Assembly: GCF_023544445.1 (NCBI RefSeq)
Contig: NZ_JALPVJ010000014.1
Location: 62,001-126,000 of the forward strand
Direction: 5' to 3'
Length of the DNA stretch: 64,000 bases
From: Actinoplanes sp. M2I2
GTDB lineage: Bacteria > Actinomycetota > Actinomycetes > Mycobacteriales > Micromonosporaceae
Position 1 is the first letter of the stretch; the number at the start of each line of letters is the position of its first letter. Of the stretch, positions 8,390 through 22,327 are shown piece after piece. A program made the translations under genes and the position numbers. Below the pieces are notes generated by a model. The model was not told the DNA's origin, did not search any database, and worked only from the letters and a program-made list of their open reading frames with translations.

Positions 8390-9049
8390 ATGATCGACGC
8401 GCTGATCTTCGACTTCGACGGCCTTCTCATGGACACCGAATCGACGCTGCTGGAGAGCTGGCGGTACGAGTGGCAGGAGCACGGACTAAAGCTGCCGGTG
8501 GACGGGTTCTTCGCCGACCACGGCGGCGACGTCAACGAGCAGCGGTACGCGAGCCTCGCGGCGGCCGTCGGGGCCGGCTACGACCGGACGGCGAGCCATG
8601 CCCGGCGTACGGCCTATCGGGAGCGTCTGCACGCCGAGCTGGAACCGGCGCCGGGCATCCGCGCCTGGCTCGACGAGGCGGCGGGGTTGCGCCCGGCGGT
8701 AGAGCTGGCCGTGGCCAGCAGCTCGCCGGAGAGCTGGGTGCACGACAACCTGCGCCGAGCCGGGCTGCTGTCCTGCTTCACCGTCACGGCCTGCGGGAAC
8801 GAGGTGAGCGCGCACAAGCCCGACCCGGCCGTCTACCGGCTGGCGCTCGAGCGGCTGGGTGTCGGGCCGGAGCGGGCCGTCGCCTTCGAGGACACCCCGC
8901 ACGGCGTGGCGGCGGCTCAGGCGGCCGGGCTGCGGTGTGTCGCCATCCCGAACGCCCACCTGCCGGTGGAACGCTTCGGCGCGGCCGACCTGGTGCTCCC
9001 GAGCGCCGCCTCGGCAACCCTGCGGACGGTCCTCGACAAGGTCTCGTGA
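8390..9049 (+). CDS. HAD-superfamily hydrolase (beta-phosphoglucomutase-like)
   Basis: 219 aa from ATG 8390. HAD motif I is DFDGLLMDTE, motif II is the Ser of VASSSPESW, motif III the Lys in HKPDPAVY, and motif IV FEDTPHGVAAAQAAG. The helical cap after motif I places it in the subclass I group of phosphatases and beta-phosphoglucomutases. A GTG three bases earlier could also serve. It acts on a small phosphorylated substrate in the cytoplasm; which one cannot be told. The stop codon lies inside a terminator hairpin. Confidence 0.88.
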   Translation: MIDALIFDFDGLLMDTESTLLESWRYEWQEHGLKLPVDGFFADHGGDVNEQRYASLAAAVGAGYDRTASHARRTAYRERLHAELEPAPGIRAWLDEAAGLRPAVELAVASSSPESWVHDNLRRAGLLSCFTVTACGNEVSAHKPDPAVYRLALERLGVGPERAVAFEDTPHGVAAAQAAGLRCVAIPNAHLPVERFGAADLVLPSAASATLRTVLDKVS

Positions 9050-9078
9050 GAGGGGCCGGGCGAACCCGGCCCCCTCAC
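9046..9078. terminator. Terminator hairpin between convergent genes
   Basis: A 14-bp stem with one bulged A and a CGAA loop begins within the HAD stop codon and is followed by TTTAT. The convergent PQQ-dependent dehydrogenase gene ends 23 bp further on, so it may act in both directions. Confidence 0.75.
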
Positions 9079-9100
9079 TTTATGGGGAGGGAACGCCGGG

Positions 9101-10240
9101 TCAGCCCGCGGGGAACCGCAGGATGCGGTCGTCGCCGTCACGGACATCACCGCGACCGTCCGTGTTGGAGGTCGTGAGCCACAACGAGCCGTCGGGAGCG
9201 ACGGCGACCGTCCGCAGGCGGCCGTACTCGTTCGTGAACCGAGCCTCCGGCGTGCCCAGGCGGTCACCCTCGATCGGGACGGTCCACAACCGCTCGCCGC
9301 GCAGCCCCGCCACGTACAGCGTGCCGCCGGCGATGGCCAGGCCGGACGGGGAGGCGTCACTGGTCGGCCAGGTGACCAGCGGGTTGGTGTAGCGGCCGCC
9401 GTCGGTGCCGCCCTCGCCCTCCACCTCGGGCCAGCCGTAGTTGCGGCCCGGCTGGATGAGGTTGACCTCGTCGACGTCGTTCTGGCCGAACTCGGTGGCG
9501 AACAGCCGGTCCCGGGCGTCCCAGGCCAGACCCTGCACGTTGCGGTGGCCCAGGCTGTAGACCGGGGAACCGGCGGTGGGGTTGCCGGGCGCGGGGTCGC
9601 CCTCGGGGGTCAGCCGGAGGATCTTGCCGTTGGGGCTGCCCGGGTCCTGCGCCCGGCCGGTCTCGCCGGCGTCACCGGTGCCGACGTACAGCAGGTTGTC
9701 GGGCCCGAAGGCGATGCGGCCGCCGTTGTGGAAACCGGCCTTGGCGATGCCGTCGAACACCACCTCGGGCCGGCTCCCGCTGTCGTTCAGGCTCTCGCTG
9801 TCGTTCAGGCGGAAGCGGACGATGCGGTTGTCGTCGGCCGCGGTGAGGTACGCGTAGACCCAGTCGCCCCTGGTCGCGATGCCCAGCAGGCCGCCCTCGC
9901 CGCCGGCGGCGACCCCCGGGACCTGATACACCGGCTGGGGGCGGCCCTCGCCGGTGACCCGCAGGATGCGGCCGCTGTCGCGCTCGGCGACCAGTGCGTC
10001 GCCGCCGGACAGGAAGGCCAGGCCCCACGGTACGTCGATGCCGGTGGCGATCTCGTCGGCGGCGGTGAGCCGGGGGCGGGCGCCCCCACCGCCGGCGGAC
10101 GAACTGGGCCGCGGGGAGGCGCTGCCGGGGGCGGCGCCGGTCGAGTCGGCGGGGGCCGGGGTGGGGCCGGCGGCCGGATCTGCCGTGCCGCAGGCGGCGA
10201 GGGCGAAGAATGTGGCGGCCAGGGCGGCGAGTGTTCGCAA
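9101..10240 (-). CDS. PQQ-dependent sugar dehydrogenase lipoprotein
   Basis: 379 aa from a TTG at 10240, preferred because GAGGAAGG lies 7 nt upstream and the next residues form a lipoprotein signal ending in the lipobox LAAC. A Pro/Ala/Ser-rich linker (about residues 20-55) leads to a six-bladed beta-propeller of the soluble glucose dehydrogenase/Asd type: DVPWGLAFL, GGEGGLLGIA, HNGGRIAFGPDNLLYVGTGD, GHRNVQGLAWD, FGQNDVDEVNLIQPGRNYGWP. The His and Arg of these motifs bind PQQ in the family. It oxidises aldoses at the outer membrane face. No PQQ biosynthesis genes are near, so the cofactor is made elsewhere or scavenged. Confidence 0.88.
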   Translation of the reverse strand: MRTLAALAATFFALAACGTADPAAGPTPAPADSTGAAPGSASPRPSSSAGGGGARPRLTAADEIATGIDVPWGLAFLSGGDALVAERDSGRILRVTGEGRPQPVYQVPGVAAGGEGGLLGIATRGDWVYAYLTAADDNRIVRFRLNDSESLNDSGSRPEVVFDGIAKAGFHNGGRIAFGPDNLLYVGTGDAGETGRAQDPGSPNGKILRLTPEGDPAPGNPTAGSPVYSLGHRNVQGLAWDARDRLFATEFGQNDVDEVNLIQPGRNYGWPEVEGEGGTDGGRYTNPLVTWPTSDASPSGLAIAGGTLYVAGLRGERLWTVPIEGDRLGTPEARFTNEYGRLRTVAVAPDGSLWLTTSNTDGRGDVRDGDDRILRFPAG

Positions 10241-10362
10241 GGTGATGCCTTCCTCGTCGGGAGTTCCATACTTGCCGCCGGCCGCGAAACGTGACCGAAA
10301 GGCCGGCACGCCTACGGTGACGCATCGAGCCACGGTTCTGGTTCCCGCTCGTTGATCAAGGT

Positions 10363-12027
10363 ATGAACCGCCTGCGGGTCCCGGCCCGGGCCACCACGCT
10401 GACGCTCGGTCTCGTCGCCGTCGTTTCGGGGGCCCTCCCCCTCCCCTCCACCATCCACTCCGCGTCGGCCCAGGCCGGTGCCCGGCCGGCCTTCGCACAG
10501 CCCGCCGCAGCTCAGCCCGCCGCAGCTCAGCCCGCCGCAGCTCAACTTGCCGCCGCTCAGCCCGCCGCAGCTCAACTTGCCGCCGCTCAGCCTGCCGCCG
10601 CTCAGCCGGGGTCCGCGCGGGAGCCGGTCGGGCTCGGGCAGGTCATCGACGACATCCTGGCCGACCCCGCCCTGGCCGGATCCCAGGTCGGTGTCGTGGT
10701 GGCCGACGCGCGCACCGGCGCGACGCTCGTCGACCGCGGCGGCTCACGCCGTCTGCTGCCCGCCTCGACCATCAAGCTCTTCACCTCGGCGGCGGCCCTG
10801 TCCGTGCTCGGTCCCGGACACCGCTTCACCACCGAGGCCAAGGCTTCCGGCGTACGGCAGGCCGGTTCCCTGACCGGCGACCTCTACCTGCGCGGCGAGG
10901 GCGATCCGGCGCTGACCCCGGCCGGGCTCGACGCGCTGGCCCGCGACGTCGCCGCGTCCGGTCTGCGCGAGATCACCGGTGATCTGGTGGCCGACGACAC
11001 CTCCTTCGACACGCAACGGCTCGGGCTGGAATGGGCTTGGGACGACGAGGCCTTCTCCGGGGCGGCTCCGGTCTCGGCGCTCACGGTGGCGCCCGACAAC
11101 AACTATCTGGCCGGGACAGTGAGCGTCAAGGTGTCCCCGGCGCCTGTGGACAGACGACCGGCCCGGGTGACGGTCAGCCCGGCCGGCCATCAACTGAGAG
11201 TGGTCAACCGAGCGATCACCGCGGAGGGACTGACCCCGGTGTCGGTGACGCGCGATCACGGCCGAGACGTTCTCAGGATCACCGGCGCGATCAGCAAGAA
11301 CGCGCCCCCGGTCGTCGAGCCGGTGGCCGTCCGGGACGCCACGGCGCTGACCGCCGACGTCTTCCGCGCCGCGCTGCGCCGCCACGGCGTCCAGGTGCGG
11401 GGCCGGATCCTGACCGGGAGGGCGACGCCACCGGAGGCGGTGACGCTCGCCCGGCACGCCGGACCGCCGCTCCGGGACCTGATGGCGCCGCTGCTCAAGC
11501 TGTCCAACAACACGATGTCGGAGCTGCTGATCAAGGCGATCGGCCGGCGCGCGGCCGGGGTCGGTTCCTGGCCGGCCGGGACGAACGCGGTCGCCGCCTA
11601 TCTGAGCCGGCTGGGCGTCGACCCGACGACGATGCGGCAGGTCGACGGGTCGGGCCTGTCGCGGCGCAATCTGGTCCCGCCCGCGGCGTTCGCCCGGTTC
11701 CTGGTCGCGGTGCGGTCCGAGCCGTGGTTCCCGATCTGGTCGGCCGCGCTGCCGGTGGCCGGCCGGCCCGATCCGATGATCGGCGGCACGCTCCGCAACC
11801 GGATGCGAGGGACGGTCGCCGCCGGCCGGGTGCACGCCAAGACCGGCACTCTCACCGGGGCGTCGGCCCTCTCCGGGTACGTGACCATGGCCGATCACGG
11901 TCAGCTGGTGTTTTCCCTGATCGTCAACAACCAGTTGTCACCGTCCGTCACGCCCGTTCTCGACCGCCTCGCCATCGCGCTGGCCGGTCGTCCACAGGCC
12001 CCGGAAACTGTCGGCCCGGCCCGGTAG
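10363..12027 (+). CDS. dacB: D-Ala-D-Ala carboxypeptidase/endopeptidase, PBP4 type (S13)
   Basis: 554 aa. Signal peptide at residues 1-37, then a low-complexity Ala/Gln/Pro stretch built from seven 5-residue repeats (see the repeat entry), then the S13 domain. The active-site motifs are SxxK with S135 in LPASTIKLF, SxN in KLSNNTMSE and KTG in HAKTGTL. The enzyme trims or cleaves peptidoglycan peptides outside the membrane. The repeat-rich linker is probably a flexible wall-spanning tether. Ten bp separate it from the next penicillin-recognising protein gene, so the two may be cotranscribed. Confidence 0.92.
   Translation: MNRLRVPARATTLTLGLVAVVSGALPLPSTIHSASAQAGARPAFAQPAAAQPAAAQPAAAQLAAAQPAAAQLAAAQPAAAQPGSAREPVGLGQVIDDILADPALAGSQVGVVVADARTGATLVDRGGSRRLLPASTIKLFTSAAALSVLGPGHRFTTEAKASGVRQAGSLTGDLYLRGEGDPALTPAGLDALARDVAASGLREITGDLVADDTSFDTQRLGLEWAWDDEAFSGAAPVSALTVAPDNNYLAGTVSVKVSPAPVDRRPARVTVSPAGHQLRVVNRAITAEGLTPVSVTRDHGRDVLRITGAISKNAPPVVEPVAVRDATALTADVFRAALRRHGVQVRGRILTGRATPPEAVTLARHAGPPLRDLMAPLLKLSNNTMSELLIKAIGRRAAGVGSWPAGTNAVAAYLSRLGVDPTTMRQVDGSGLSRRNLVPPAAFARFLVAVRSEPWFPIWSAALPVAGRPDPMIGGTLRNRMRGTVAAGRVHAKTGTLTGASALSGYVTMADHGQLVFSLIVNNQLSPSVTPVLDRLAIALAGRPQAPETVGPAR
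10501..10605 (+). repeat. In-frame 15-nt tandem repeat, seven copies
   Basis: Seven consecutive 15-nt units (CCCGCCGCAGCTCAG and close variants) encode the pentapeptide P/L-A-A-A-Q in the linker of the PBP4 protein. Near identity between units suggests recent expansion, and copy number may vary between strains because each unit is exactly five codons. Confidence 0.9.
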
Positions 12028-12036
12028 GTTCTGCCC

Positions 12037-13416
12037 ATGCCATCGACCCAGCCCGACCTTCTGCCCGAGACCCGCCGAGCGCTGCGCCACCGCCTGGCCA
12101 GGGCTCAGGTGTCCGCGCGGGCGCCTTCGGTGGCGGCCGCCGTCGTGCGTGACGGTCGTCCGGTGTGGCTCGAGGGCTGGGGCGCTGTCGACGGTGCGAC
12201 CCCGGGCGGCGAGGTGCAATACCGCATCGGCTCGATCACCAAGACGTTCGTGACCCTGCTGGTGCTGCGCCTGCGCGACGAGGGCCGGCTCGCCCTGACC
12301 GACCGGCTCGACGAGCATCTGCCGGTCTCCGCGGCCGGCGACGCCACCGTCGGCTCGCTGCTCGCGCACACGTCGGGTCTGGCCGCCGAGCCACCCGGGC
12401 CGTGGTGGGAGCGCAGTCCCGGCACGCTTCGCCCCGAGCTGGCCGATGTCCTTCACGACGAGCCCCGGGTGCACCCGCCGGGCGAGCGTTTCCACTACTC
12501 CAACCCCGGTTTCGCGCTGCTCGGCGCGCTCGTCGAGCGGCTGAGGGGCCGGCCGTGGGCCGACGCGCTCGCGAGCGAGGTGCTGGAGCCGCTCGGCCTG
12601 ACCCGCACGGGCCTGCGCCCGGCCGCCCCGCACGCTCGCGGGTGGGCCGTGCATCCGTGGGCCGATGTGCTGCTGCCCGAGCCCGCCCAGAGTTACGGCC
12701 CGATGGGTCCGGCCGGCGAGCTGTGGTCGACCGTCGACGACCTCTCCCGGCTGGCCGCGTTCCTGATCGACGGGGACGAGCGCGTGCTCCGGCCCGAGAG
12801 CCTGGCCGAGATGCGCTCCCCCTCCGCCGCGCCCGAGGCCGGCCAGTGGAAAGCCGAATACGGCCTCGGCACCCAGCTGCTGCGCCGCGGTGACCGCCTG
12901 CTGTCCGGCCACACCGGTTCGGTTCCCGGTTTCCTGGCCACCGTGTGGGTCAGCCCCACCGACGGGGTGGGCGCCGTGGCCGTCGCGAACACGACCGCGG
13001 GCCTGCCCATCAGTGGCTTCACCGCCGACCTGCTCGAGATCGTGGCCGATCGCGAGCCCCGCATCCCCGAGCCGTGGCAGCCGCTGGCCGAGGTCGAGCC
13101 GGCCGTTCTCGAGCTGGCCGGGCCCTGGTATTGGGGTCCGGCTCCGTTCGCCCTGCACCCGCGGGCAGACGGCCGGCTCGAGCTGAGCTCGCTGGCCGGC
13201 AGCGACCGCGGCACCGACCTGCATCGGTCCGGCGACGGCACCTGGGTCGGCCGCAACGGCTACTTCGCCGGCGAGCGGCTCCAGGTCCACCGCGACGCCT
13301 CCGGCGCGGTGACCCACCTCGATCTGGGCACGTTCGTGTTCACCCGGCAGCCCTACGCTCCGGCGGGGGTGGTCCCGGGCGGCGTCGAGCCCGGCGGGTG
13401 GCGGGCCGGCCGTTAG
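12037..13416 (+). CDS. Serine hydrolase, class C beta-lactamase/esterase family
   Basis: 459 aa. ATG 12037. Catalytic motifs: SITK (in RIGSITKTF) for SxxK, YSN (in FHYSNPGF) for YxN, and HTG (in LSGHTGSVPG) replacing KTG. This set is that of EstB-like esterases and DD-peptidase relatives rather than of clinical AmpC enzymes. No signal peptide is visible, so it may be cytoplasmic. About 110 residues after the HTG motif form a small beta-rich C-terminal domain. It lies 9 bp after the PBP4 gene, and both recognise D-Ala-like or ester substrates. Confidence 0.85.
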   Translation: MPSTQPDLLPETRRALRHRLARAQVSARAPSVAAAVVRDGRPVWLEGWGAVDGATPGGEVQYRIGSITKTFVTLLVLRLRDEGRLALTDRLDEHLPVSAAGDATVGSLLAHTSGLAAEPPGPWWERSPGTLRPELADVLHDEPRVHPPGERFHYSNPGFALLGALVERLRGRPWADALASEVLEPLGLTRTGLRPAAPHARGWAVHPWADVLLPEPAQSYGPMGPAGELWSTVDDLSRLAAFLIDGDERVLRPESLAEMRSPSAAPEAGQWKAEYGLGTQLLRRGDRLLSGHTGSVPGFLATVWVSPTDGVGAVAVANTTAGLPISGFTADLLEIVADREPRIPEPWQPLAEVEPAVLELAGPWYWGPAPFALHPRADGRLELSSLAGSDRGTDLHRSGDGTWVGRNGYFAGERLQVHRDASGAVTHLDLGTFVFTRQPYAPAGVVPGGVEPGGWRAGR

Positions 13417-13521
13417 CTGCGCTGTGCCGGGCGTCCCGTCACCCGTGCAGCCGGTCTCTGTGCCGCCTGCCCGGCGGCGGGCACCGGCGAGCAGTGGCCC
13501 AGTCGTCGACCACCCGCCACG

Positions 13522-13556
13522 GTCCGAGCCGCCCCCAGGACGGGAGCGGCTCGGAC
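13522..13556. terminator. Terminator hairpin between convergent genes
   Basis: A perfect 11-bp stem, GTCCGAGCCGC with GCGGCTCGGAC, closes a 13-nt loop in the 147-bp gap between the serine hydrolase and the convergent carboxylase gene. It ends 7 bp before the carboxylase stop. Confidence 0.65.
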
Positions 13557-13563
13557 GGCGACC

Positions 13564-19002
<5,439 letters not shown>

Positions 19003-19139
19003 TCGAACGAGCCCCTACCTCTGCCTAAAGCTTCGACAGGAGACTACAGAAGTGCCGCGGCGGGGGGTACGGCCTTCGGCAGCGGGTACTACCGCTAGCA
19101 GGAATGCGCACCCCGGAACGACCTGGAAGCCTGATTCTC

Positions 19140-19484
19140 GTGACATTGCGTTGCCTGCTCGTGGATGACAACGACCACTTCCTCGCCGCCGCCCGTGACC
19201 TGCTGGAGCGTGAGGGCGTGGTCGTCGCCGGCATCGCGTCCGACATCGCCGGGGCGCTCGGGCGGGCCGGCGAACTGGGCCCCGACGTGGCCCTGGTCGA
19301 CATCAACCTGGGCGGTGAGAGCGGCTTCGAATTGGCACGGCGGCTCTCCCCGACCCCTGTGATCATGATCTCCACCCACAGCGGTGACGACTACGAGGAC
19401 CTGATCGAGGCCTCCCCCGCGATCGGCTTCCTGCCCAAGACCGAGTTGTCCGGTTCGGCGGTACGGCAGCTGCTGGCCCGCTGA
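19140..19484 (+). CDS. Receiver-only response regulator
   Basis: 114 aa from a GTG at 19140, with GGAAG 10 nt upstream; an ATG at 19104 has AGGA touching it and is less likely. A complete receiver fold is seen: acidic pair in LLVDDNDHF, phosphoacceptor Asp in ALVDINLGG, Thr/Ser switch in MISTHSG and conserved Lys in FLPKTEL. There is no output domain. Such proteins act by protein binding or as phosphate relays. It diverges from the carboxylase gene and converges on the NarL regulator, but has no kinase of its own beside it. Confidence 0.85.
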   Translation: MTLRCLLVDDNDHFLAAARDLLEREGVVVAGIASDIAGALGRAGELGPDVALVDINLGGESGFELARRLSPTPVIMISTHSGDDYEDLIEASPAIGFLPKTELSGSAVRQLLAR

Positions 19485-19503
19485 CGGGCCGGGCCCCCGC
19501 GAA

Positions 19504-19531
19504 AGCCGGCCGGCGTGCTCCGGAGCCGGCT
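19504..19531. terminator. Hairpin between receiver-only gene and NarL regulator
   Basis: AGCCGGC at 19504 pairs with GCCGGCT at 19525-19531, with further CGG/CCG pairing inside. It lies between two convergent genes and touches the NarL gene's stop codon. Confidence 0.4.
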
Positions 19532-20184
19532 CAGCGGGCCTCGAGGAAGGTCAGCACGGCCAGGACGCGCCGGTGGTGGTCGTCCGTCTCGGGCAGCTTG
19601 AGCTTGCTCAGGACGCTGCGGACGTGCTTCTCGACGGTGCCCTCGGTGATCCACAGCCGGCGGGCGATGCCGGCGTTGGACTGGCCCTCGGCCATCTGGG
19701 CCAGCACCTCGCGCTCGCGGGAGCTGAGCGCGGCCAGCGGGTCGTCGCGCCGCCGGGCGGTGACCAGCTCGGACACCAGCCCCGGGTCGATGACCGAGCC
19801 GCCTCCGGCGATCCGCTCGACCGCGGCCAGGAACTCGGTCACGTCGGTGATCCGGCTCTTGAGCAGGTAACCGATGCGGCGGCCGCCGGCCAGCAGCTCC
19901 ATCGCCTGGTCGACGTCGGCGTAGGCGGACAGCACCAGCACGCCGGTGTCGGGCAGCTCGGCCCGGATCTGCTGCGCGGCCTGCAGCCCCTCGGTGGTGT
20001 GGGTGGGCGGCATCCGCACGTCGGCCACGACCAGGTCGGGCCGGGTCGCCCGGACGATCTTCAACAGCTCGGTGGCGTCGCCGGCCTGGCCGAGCACCTC
20101 GAGACCTTCGCGTGTGAGCAGGCTGGCGATACCCTCGCGCAGCAGCACGTCATCCTCGGCCAGCACGACCCGTAGCCCCGTCAT
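19531..20184 (-). CDS. NarL/LuxR-family response regulator
   Basis: 217 aa from ATG 20184. Receiver domain with LAEDDVLLREG (acidic pair), phospho-Asp in LVVADVRMPP and Lys in LLKSRI, then a LuxR helix-turn-helix (LSSREREVLAQMAEGQSNAG, TVEKHVRSVLSKL) at about 150-205. Its natural partner is the histidine kinase at 20616-22028 on the same strand, 432 bp upstream, although a small gene on the other strand sits between them. A CATAAT -10 box (20192-20197) would start the transcript within a base of the ATG, so the mRNA is probably leaderless. A perfect palindrome fills the space upstream of the -10 box. Confidence 0.92.
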   Translation of the reverse strand: MTGLRVVLAEDDVLLREGIASLLTREGLEVLGQAGDATELLKIVRATRPDLVVADVRMPPTHTTEGLQAAQQIRAELPDTGVLVLSAYADVDQAMELLAGGRRIGYLLKSRITDVTEFLAAVERIAGGGSVIDPGLVSELVTARRRDDPLAALSSREREVLAQMAEGQSNAGIARRLWITEGTVEKHVRSVLSKLKLPETDDHHRRVLAVLTFLEAR

Positions 20185-20201
20185 GGCAGAGATTATGCGT
20201 G

Positions 20202-20217
20202 TACCGGCTAGCCGGTA
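20202..20217 (-). promoter_or_regulatory. Perfect 16-bp palindrome in the NarL regulator promoter
   Basis: TACCGGCTAGCCGGTA is fully palindromic and lies 4 bp upstream of a CATAAT -10 box, 17 bp before the regulator's ATG. A dimeric protein bound there would cover the -10/-35 spacer. Autoregulation by the NarL regulator is possible; the site could equally serve the divergent DUF5999-like gene. Confidence 0.5.
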
Positions 20218-20274
20218 TCGAGGAGTGGGGCTGGCCTCGATGTGCGGGGGCGCCGATTTCACGAGGCTGTTCCC

Positions 20275-20523
20275 ATGTGCAACCACACTCCCGAGTGCCC
20301 GGCGATCGACCAGCCGGGGTGGGACACCGCAGCACCACTCGTTCAGCACGAGGACCTGGGCTGGAGCATGTTGTGCAACGGCGCGGTGGTCGTCGGCGCC
20401 CTCGCGCGGCCCGCTCCGGCGCCGGCGCCGGCCGAGATGCCGGCCCGCCCACGGCGCCCGCGCGTGCGGACCCGCTCGGCCGCCCCGACCGGCCGCCGCA
20501 CCGCCCAGCCGCTCGCCGCCTGA
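20275..20523 (+). CDS. DUF5999-like small protein
   Basis: 82 aa from ATG 20275 with GAGG 8 nt upstream. The start MCNHTPECP and the segment LGWSMLCNGAVVV match the short Cys/His actinobacterial family known as DUF5999 (CxHxPxCP then GWSLLCNGVV). The Cys and His could bind a metal; no function is established. The C-terminal 35 residues are Pro/Arg/Ala rich and unlike the usual tail. It is embedded between the two genes of a two-component system on the opposite strand. Confidence 0.7.
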   Translation: MCNHTPECPAIDQPGWDTAAPLVQHEDLGWSMLCNGAVVVGALARPAPAPAPAEMPARPRRPRVRTRSAAPTGRRTAQPLAA

Positions 20524-20527
20524 CCTC

Positions 20528-20591
20528 CCCGCGCGAGCAGCGGGCCTCGCCCGCGCGAACAGCGGCTCTCCCCCGCGCGAGCAGCGGGCCG
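20528..20591. repeat. Intergenic direct repeat, period 22 nt, three copies
   Basis: Three copies of CCCGCGCGAGCAGCGG-type units begin at 20528, 20550 and 20572. They fill most of the gap between the DUF5999-like gene and the convergent histidine kinase gene. Confidence 0.75.
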
Positions 20592-20615
20592 CGGGCCACC
20601 GGGAGCTGAGGGGCG

Positions 20616-22028
20616 CTACGCGGGCAGCGGGATCCGGGCGGTCACGGTGGTGCCGGAGCCGACCGGGCTGAGGACGTCGAGGGTGCCGCCGAGCGCCTCG
20701 ATGCGGTCCCTGAGGCCGACCAGCCCGGTGCCGCCCGAGAAGTCGGCCCCGCCGGAACCGTCGTCGTGCACGCGCAGGTGCAGGCAGTCGTCCTGTTTCG
20801 TCGCGGACACCTCGATGACGGTGGCGGCCGCGTGCTTGACCGCGTTCGTGAGCACTTCCGAGACGACGTAGTAGGCGCCGACCTCGACCGGCTGCGGCAG
20901 GCGCGCGTCCAGGCGTACGTCGACCTCGACCGGCAGGGGTGAGCGGCGGGCCAGCGCGCGCAGCGCCGGCCGCAGGCCGGAGTCGGACAGCACGGCCGGG
21001 TGGATGCCACGGGACAGTTCGCGAAGCTCGTCGATGACCGTCATGAGATCGGCGCCGATCTCGGCCACCTCGTCCGGTCTCACAGTCCGGTCGGCGGCGG
21101 CGCCATCAGCGGCGGAGTTGTGGGCGGCGGTGCGCAGCCGCAGGGCCAGCGCGACGAGCCGCTGCTGGGCGCCGTCGTGCAGGTCGCGTTCGATGCGGCG
21201 GCGGGCCTCGTCGGCGGCGGCCACGATGCGGGCGCGGGAGCTGATCAGTTCGGCGCGGCTCTGCGCGTCGGCGACCGCCGTGGCCACCAGCTCGGTGAAC
21301 TCGCTCATCCGGGCCTCGGTGTCCGGCGGGAGCTGGGACTCGGCCGCGCCGACCGAGCACATGCCCCAGAGCCGGCCGTTCACGACGATCGGCACCCCGA
21401 CCGCGGTGGCGTCCCGGCGGGCGGCCCGGCCCGATTCCCGTACGGTGGCGACCAGCTCGGGCGGCACCTCGGGAGCGGGCAGGCCGGCGCAGGCCAGCTC
21501 GGTCGTCGAGCCGTCCAGCTCGTACCGGATGAGGGCGGCCGTATCGCTGCCCAGGTGGGCCCGGACCTCGTGGGTGACCGCCTCGAAGACCCGCTCGGGC
21601 GCCTCCCCCTTGGCGATGAGCAGCGCGAGCCGGCGCAGCGAGGCCTGCACGTCGGCCATGTCGCCGCGCGCGCGTTCGGCCGCGATCGCCCGCCGGCTGG
21701 TCACCGTCGCCACCGTGCCGACGATGACGGCCATCCCCAGGAACGTGGCCAGGACGGTGTAGGCGGCTTCGGACATGTCGCGCAGCGGCGGCAGATAGAA
21801 CCAGTCGTAGGCCAGTATCGCCGCCGTGCCGGTCGGCAGCGCGTAGAGGATGCCCAGCGCCCGCGCGGAGACCAGCACCACGATGAGCAGCACCGCGGCG
21901 AACGGCAGCGGGTGGATGTGGTCACGGGCGAGCGTGCAGACCATCCGGGCGAGCGCGAAGGAGACCGCTCCGGCGACCGTCGCGAGCAGGACCTGCAGCG
22001 GAAGCGGGATTCGCGTTCGGGAGAGCAC
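20616..22028 (-). CDS. Membrane sensor histidine kinase (DUF4118-GAF-HisKA_3)
   Basis: 470 aa from a GTG at 22028 with GGGAG 8 nt upstream; the frame stays open to another GTG at 22061 that lacks a signal. A KdpD-like four-helix membrane region (DUF4118, about 5-115) is followed by a GAF domain (about 135-280), a HisKA_3 dimerisation helix with RRIERDLHDGAQQRL (phospho-His in DLHDG) and an ATPase domain ending DDGSGGADFSGGTGLVGLRDR. It autophosphorylates and is expected to pass phosphate to the NarL regulator at 19531-20184. The GAF domain suggests a small-molecule or gas signal. Confidence 0.9.
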   Translation of the reverse strand: MLSRTRIPLPLQVLLATVAGAVSFALARMVCTLARDHIHPLPFAAVLLIVVLVSARALGILYALPTGTAAILAYDWFYLPPLRDMSEAAYTVLATFLGMAVIVGTVATVTSRRAIAAERARGDMADVQASLRRLALLIAKGEAPERVFEAVTHEVRAHLGSDTAALIRYELDGSTTELACAGLPAPEVPPELVATVRESGRAARRDATAVGVPIVVNGRLWGMCSVGAAESQLPPDTEARMSEFTELVATAVADAQSRAELISSRARIVAAADEARRRIERDLHDGAQQRLVALALRLRTAAHNSAADGAAADRTVRPDEVAEIGADLMTVIDELRELSRGIHPAVLSDSGLRPALRALARRSPLPVEVDVRLDARLPQPVEVGAYYVVSEVLTNAVKHAAATVIEVSATKQDDCLHLRVHDDGSGGADFSGGTGLVGLRDRIEALGGTLDVLSPVGSGTTVTARIPLPA

Positions 22029-22327
22029 GTGCCACACTCCCACCGCCCGGCGGCGCCGCACAACAGGACGGGGCGCTCGTCACTCGGCGGCCCGGGGCCG
22101 GGCCGCTATAGTTCGCACACCCGCACGCTGCCGCGCGGCGCGGCTCTGGGCCTCGCCGCGACCGTCACCGCCCTGCTCGGCTGGCCTGGCGCCGGCGCAT
22201 CGGCCTGGCGGAGCTTCGAGCGCACCGCACCGGAACAGGGCCGCGCTGCTCGACCGGTCCTACCGGACGCCCACGCGAACCTGAATAACCGATTTCCGCC
22301 GTGGACCCGGGTTCCTACACTGGTCCG
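22029..22327. other. Non-coding gap between histidine kinase and LacI genes
   Basis: About 300 bp between divergent genes. A TATAGT hexamer at 22107-22112 resembles a -10 box reading toward the LacI gene, which would leave a leader of about 200 nt. One frame reads like a secretion signal (LPRGAALGLAATVTALLGWP) but lacks a start codon and runs into the LacI gene out of frame. Nothing else is recognised. Confidence 0.3.

Noticed and set aside
10501..10605. CRISPR array
   Set aside because: The 15-nt units adjoin without spacers and lie in frame inside a gene, so they are a coding repeat, not a CRISPR.
22110..22260. Signal-peptide-like reading in the gap before the LacI gene
   Set aside because: There is no ATG, GTG or TTG start in reach and the frame runs out of phase into the LacI gene.
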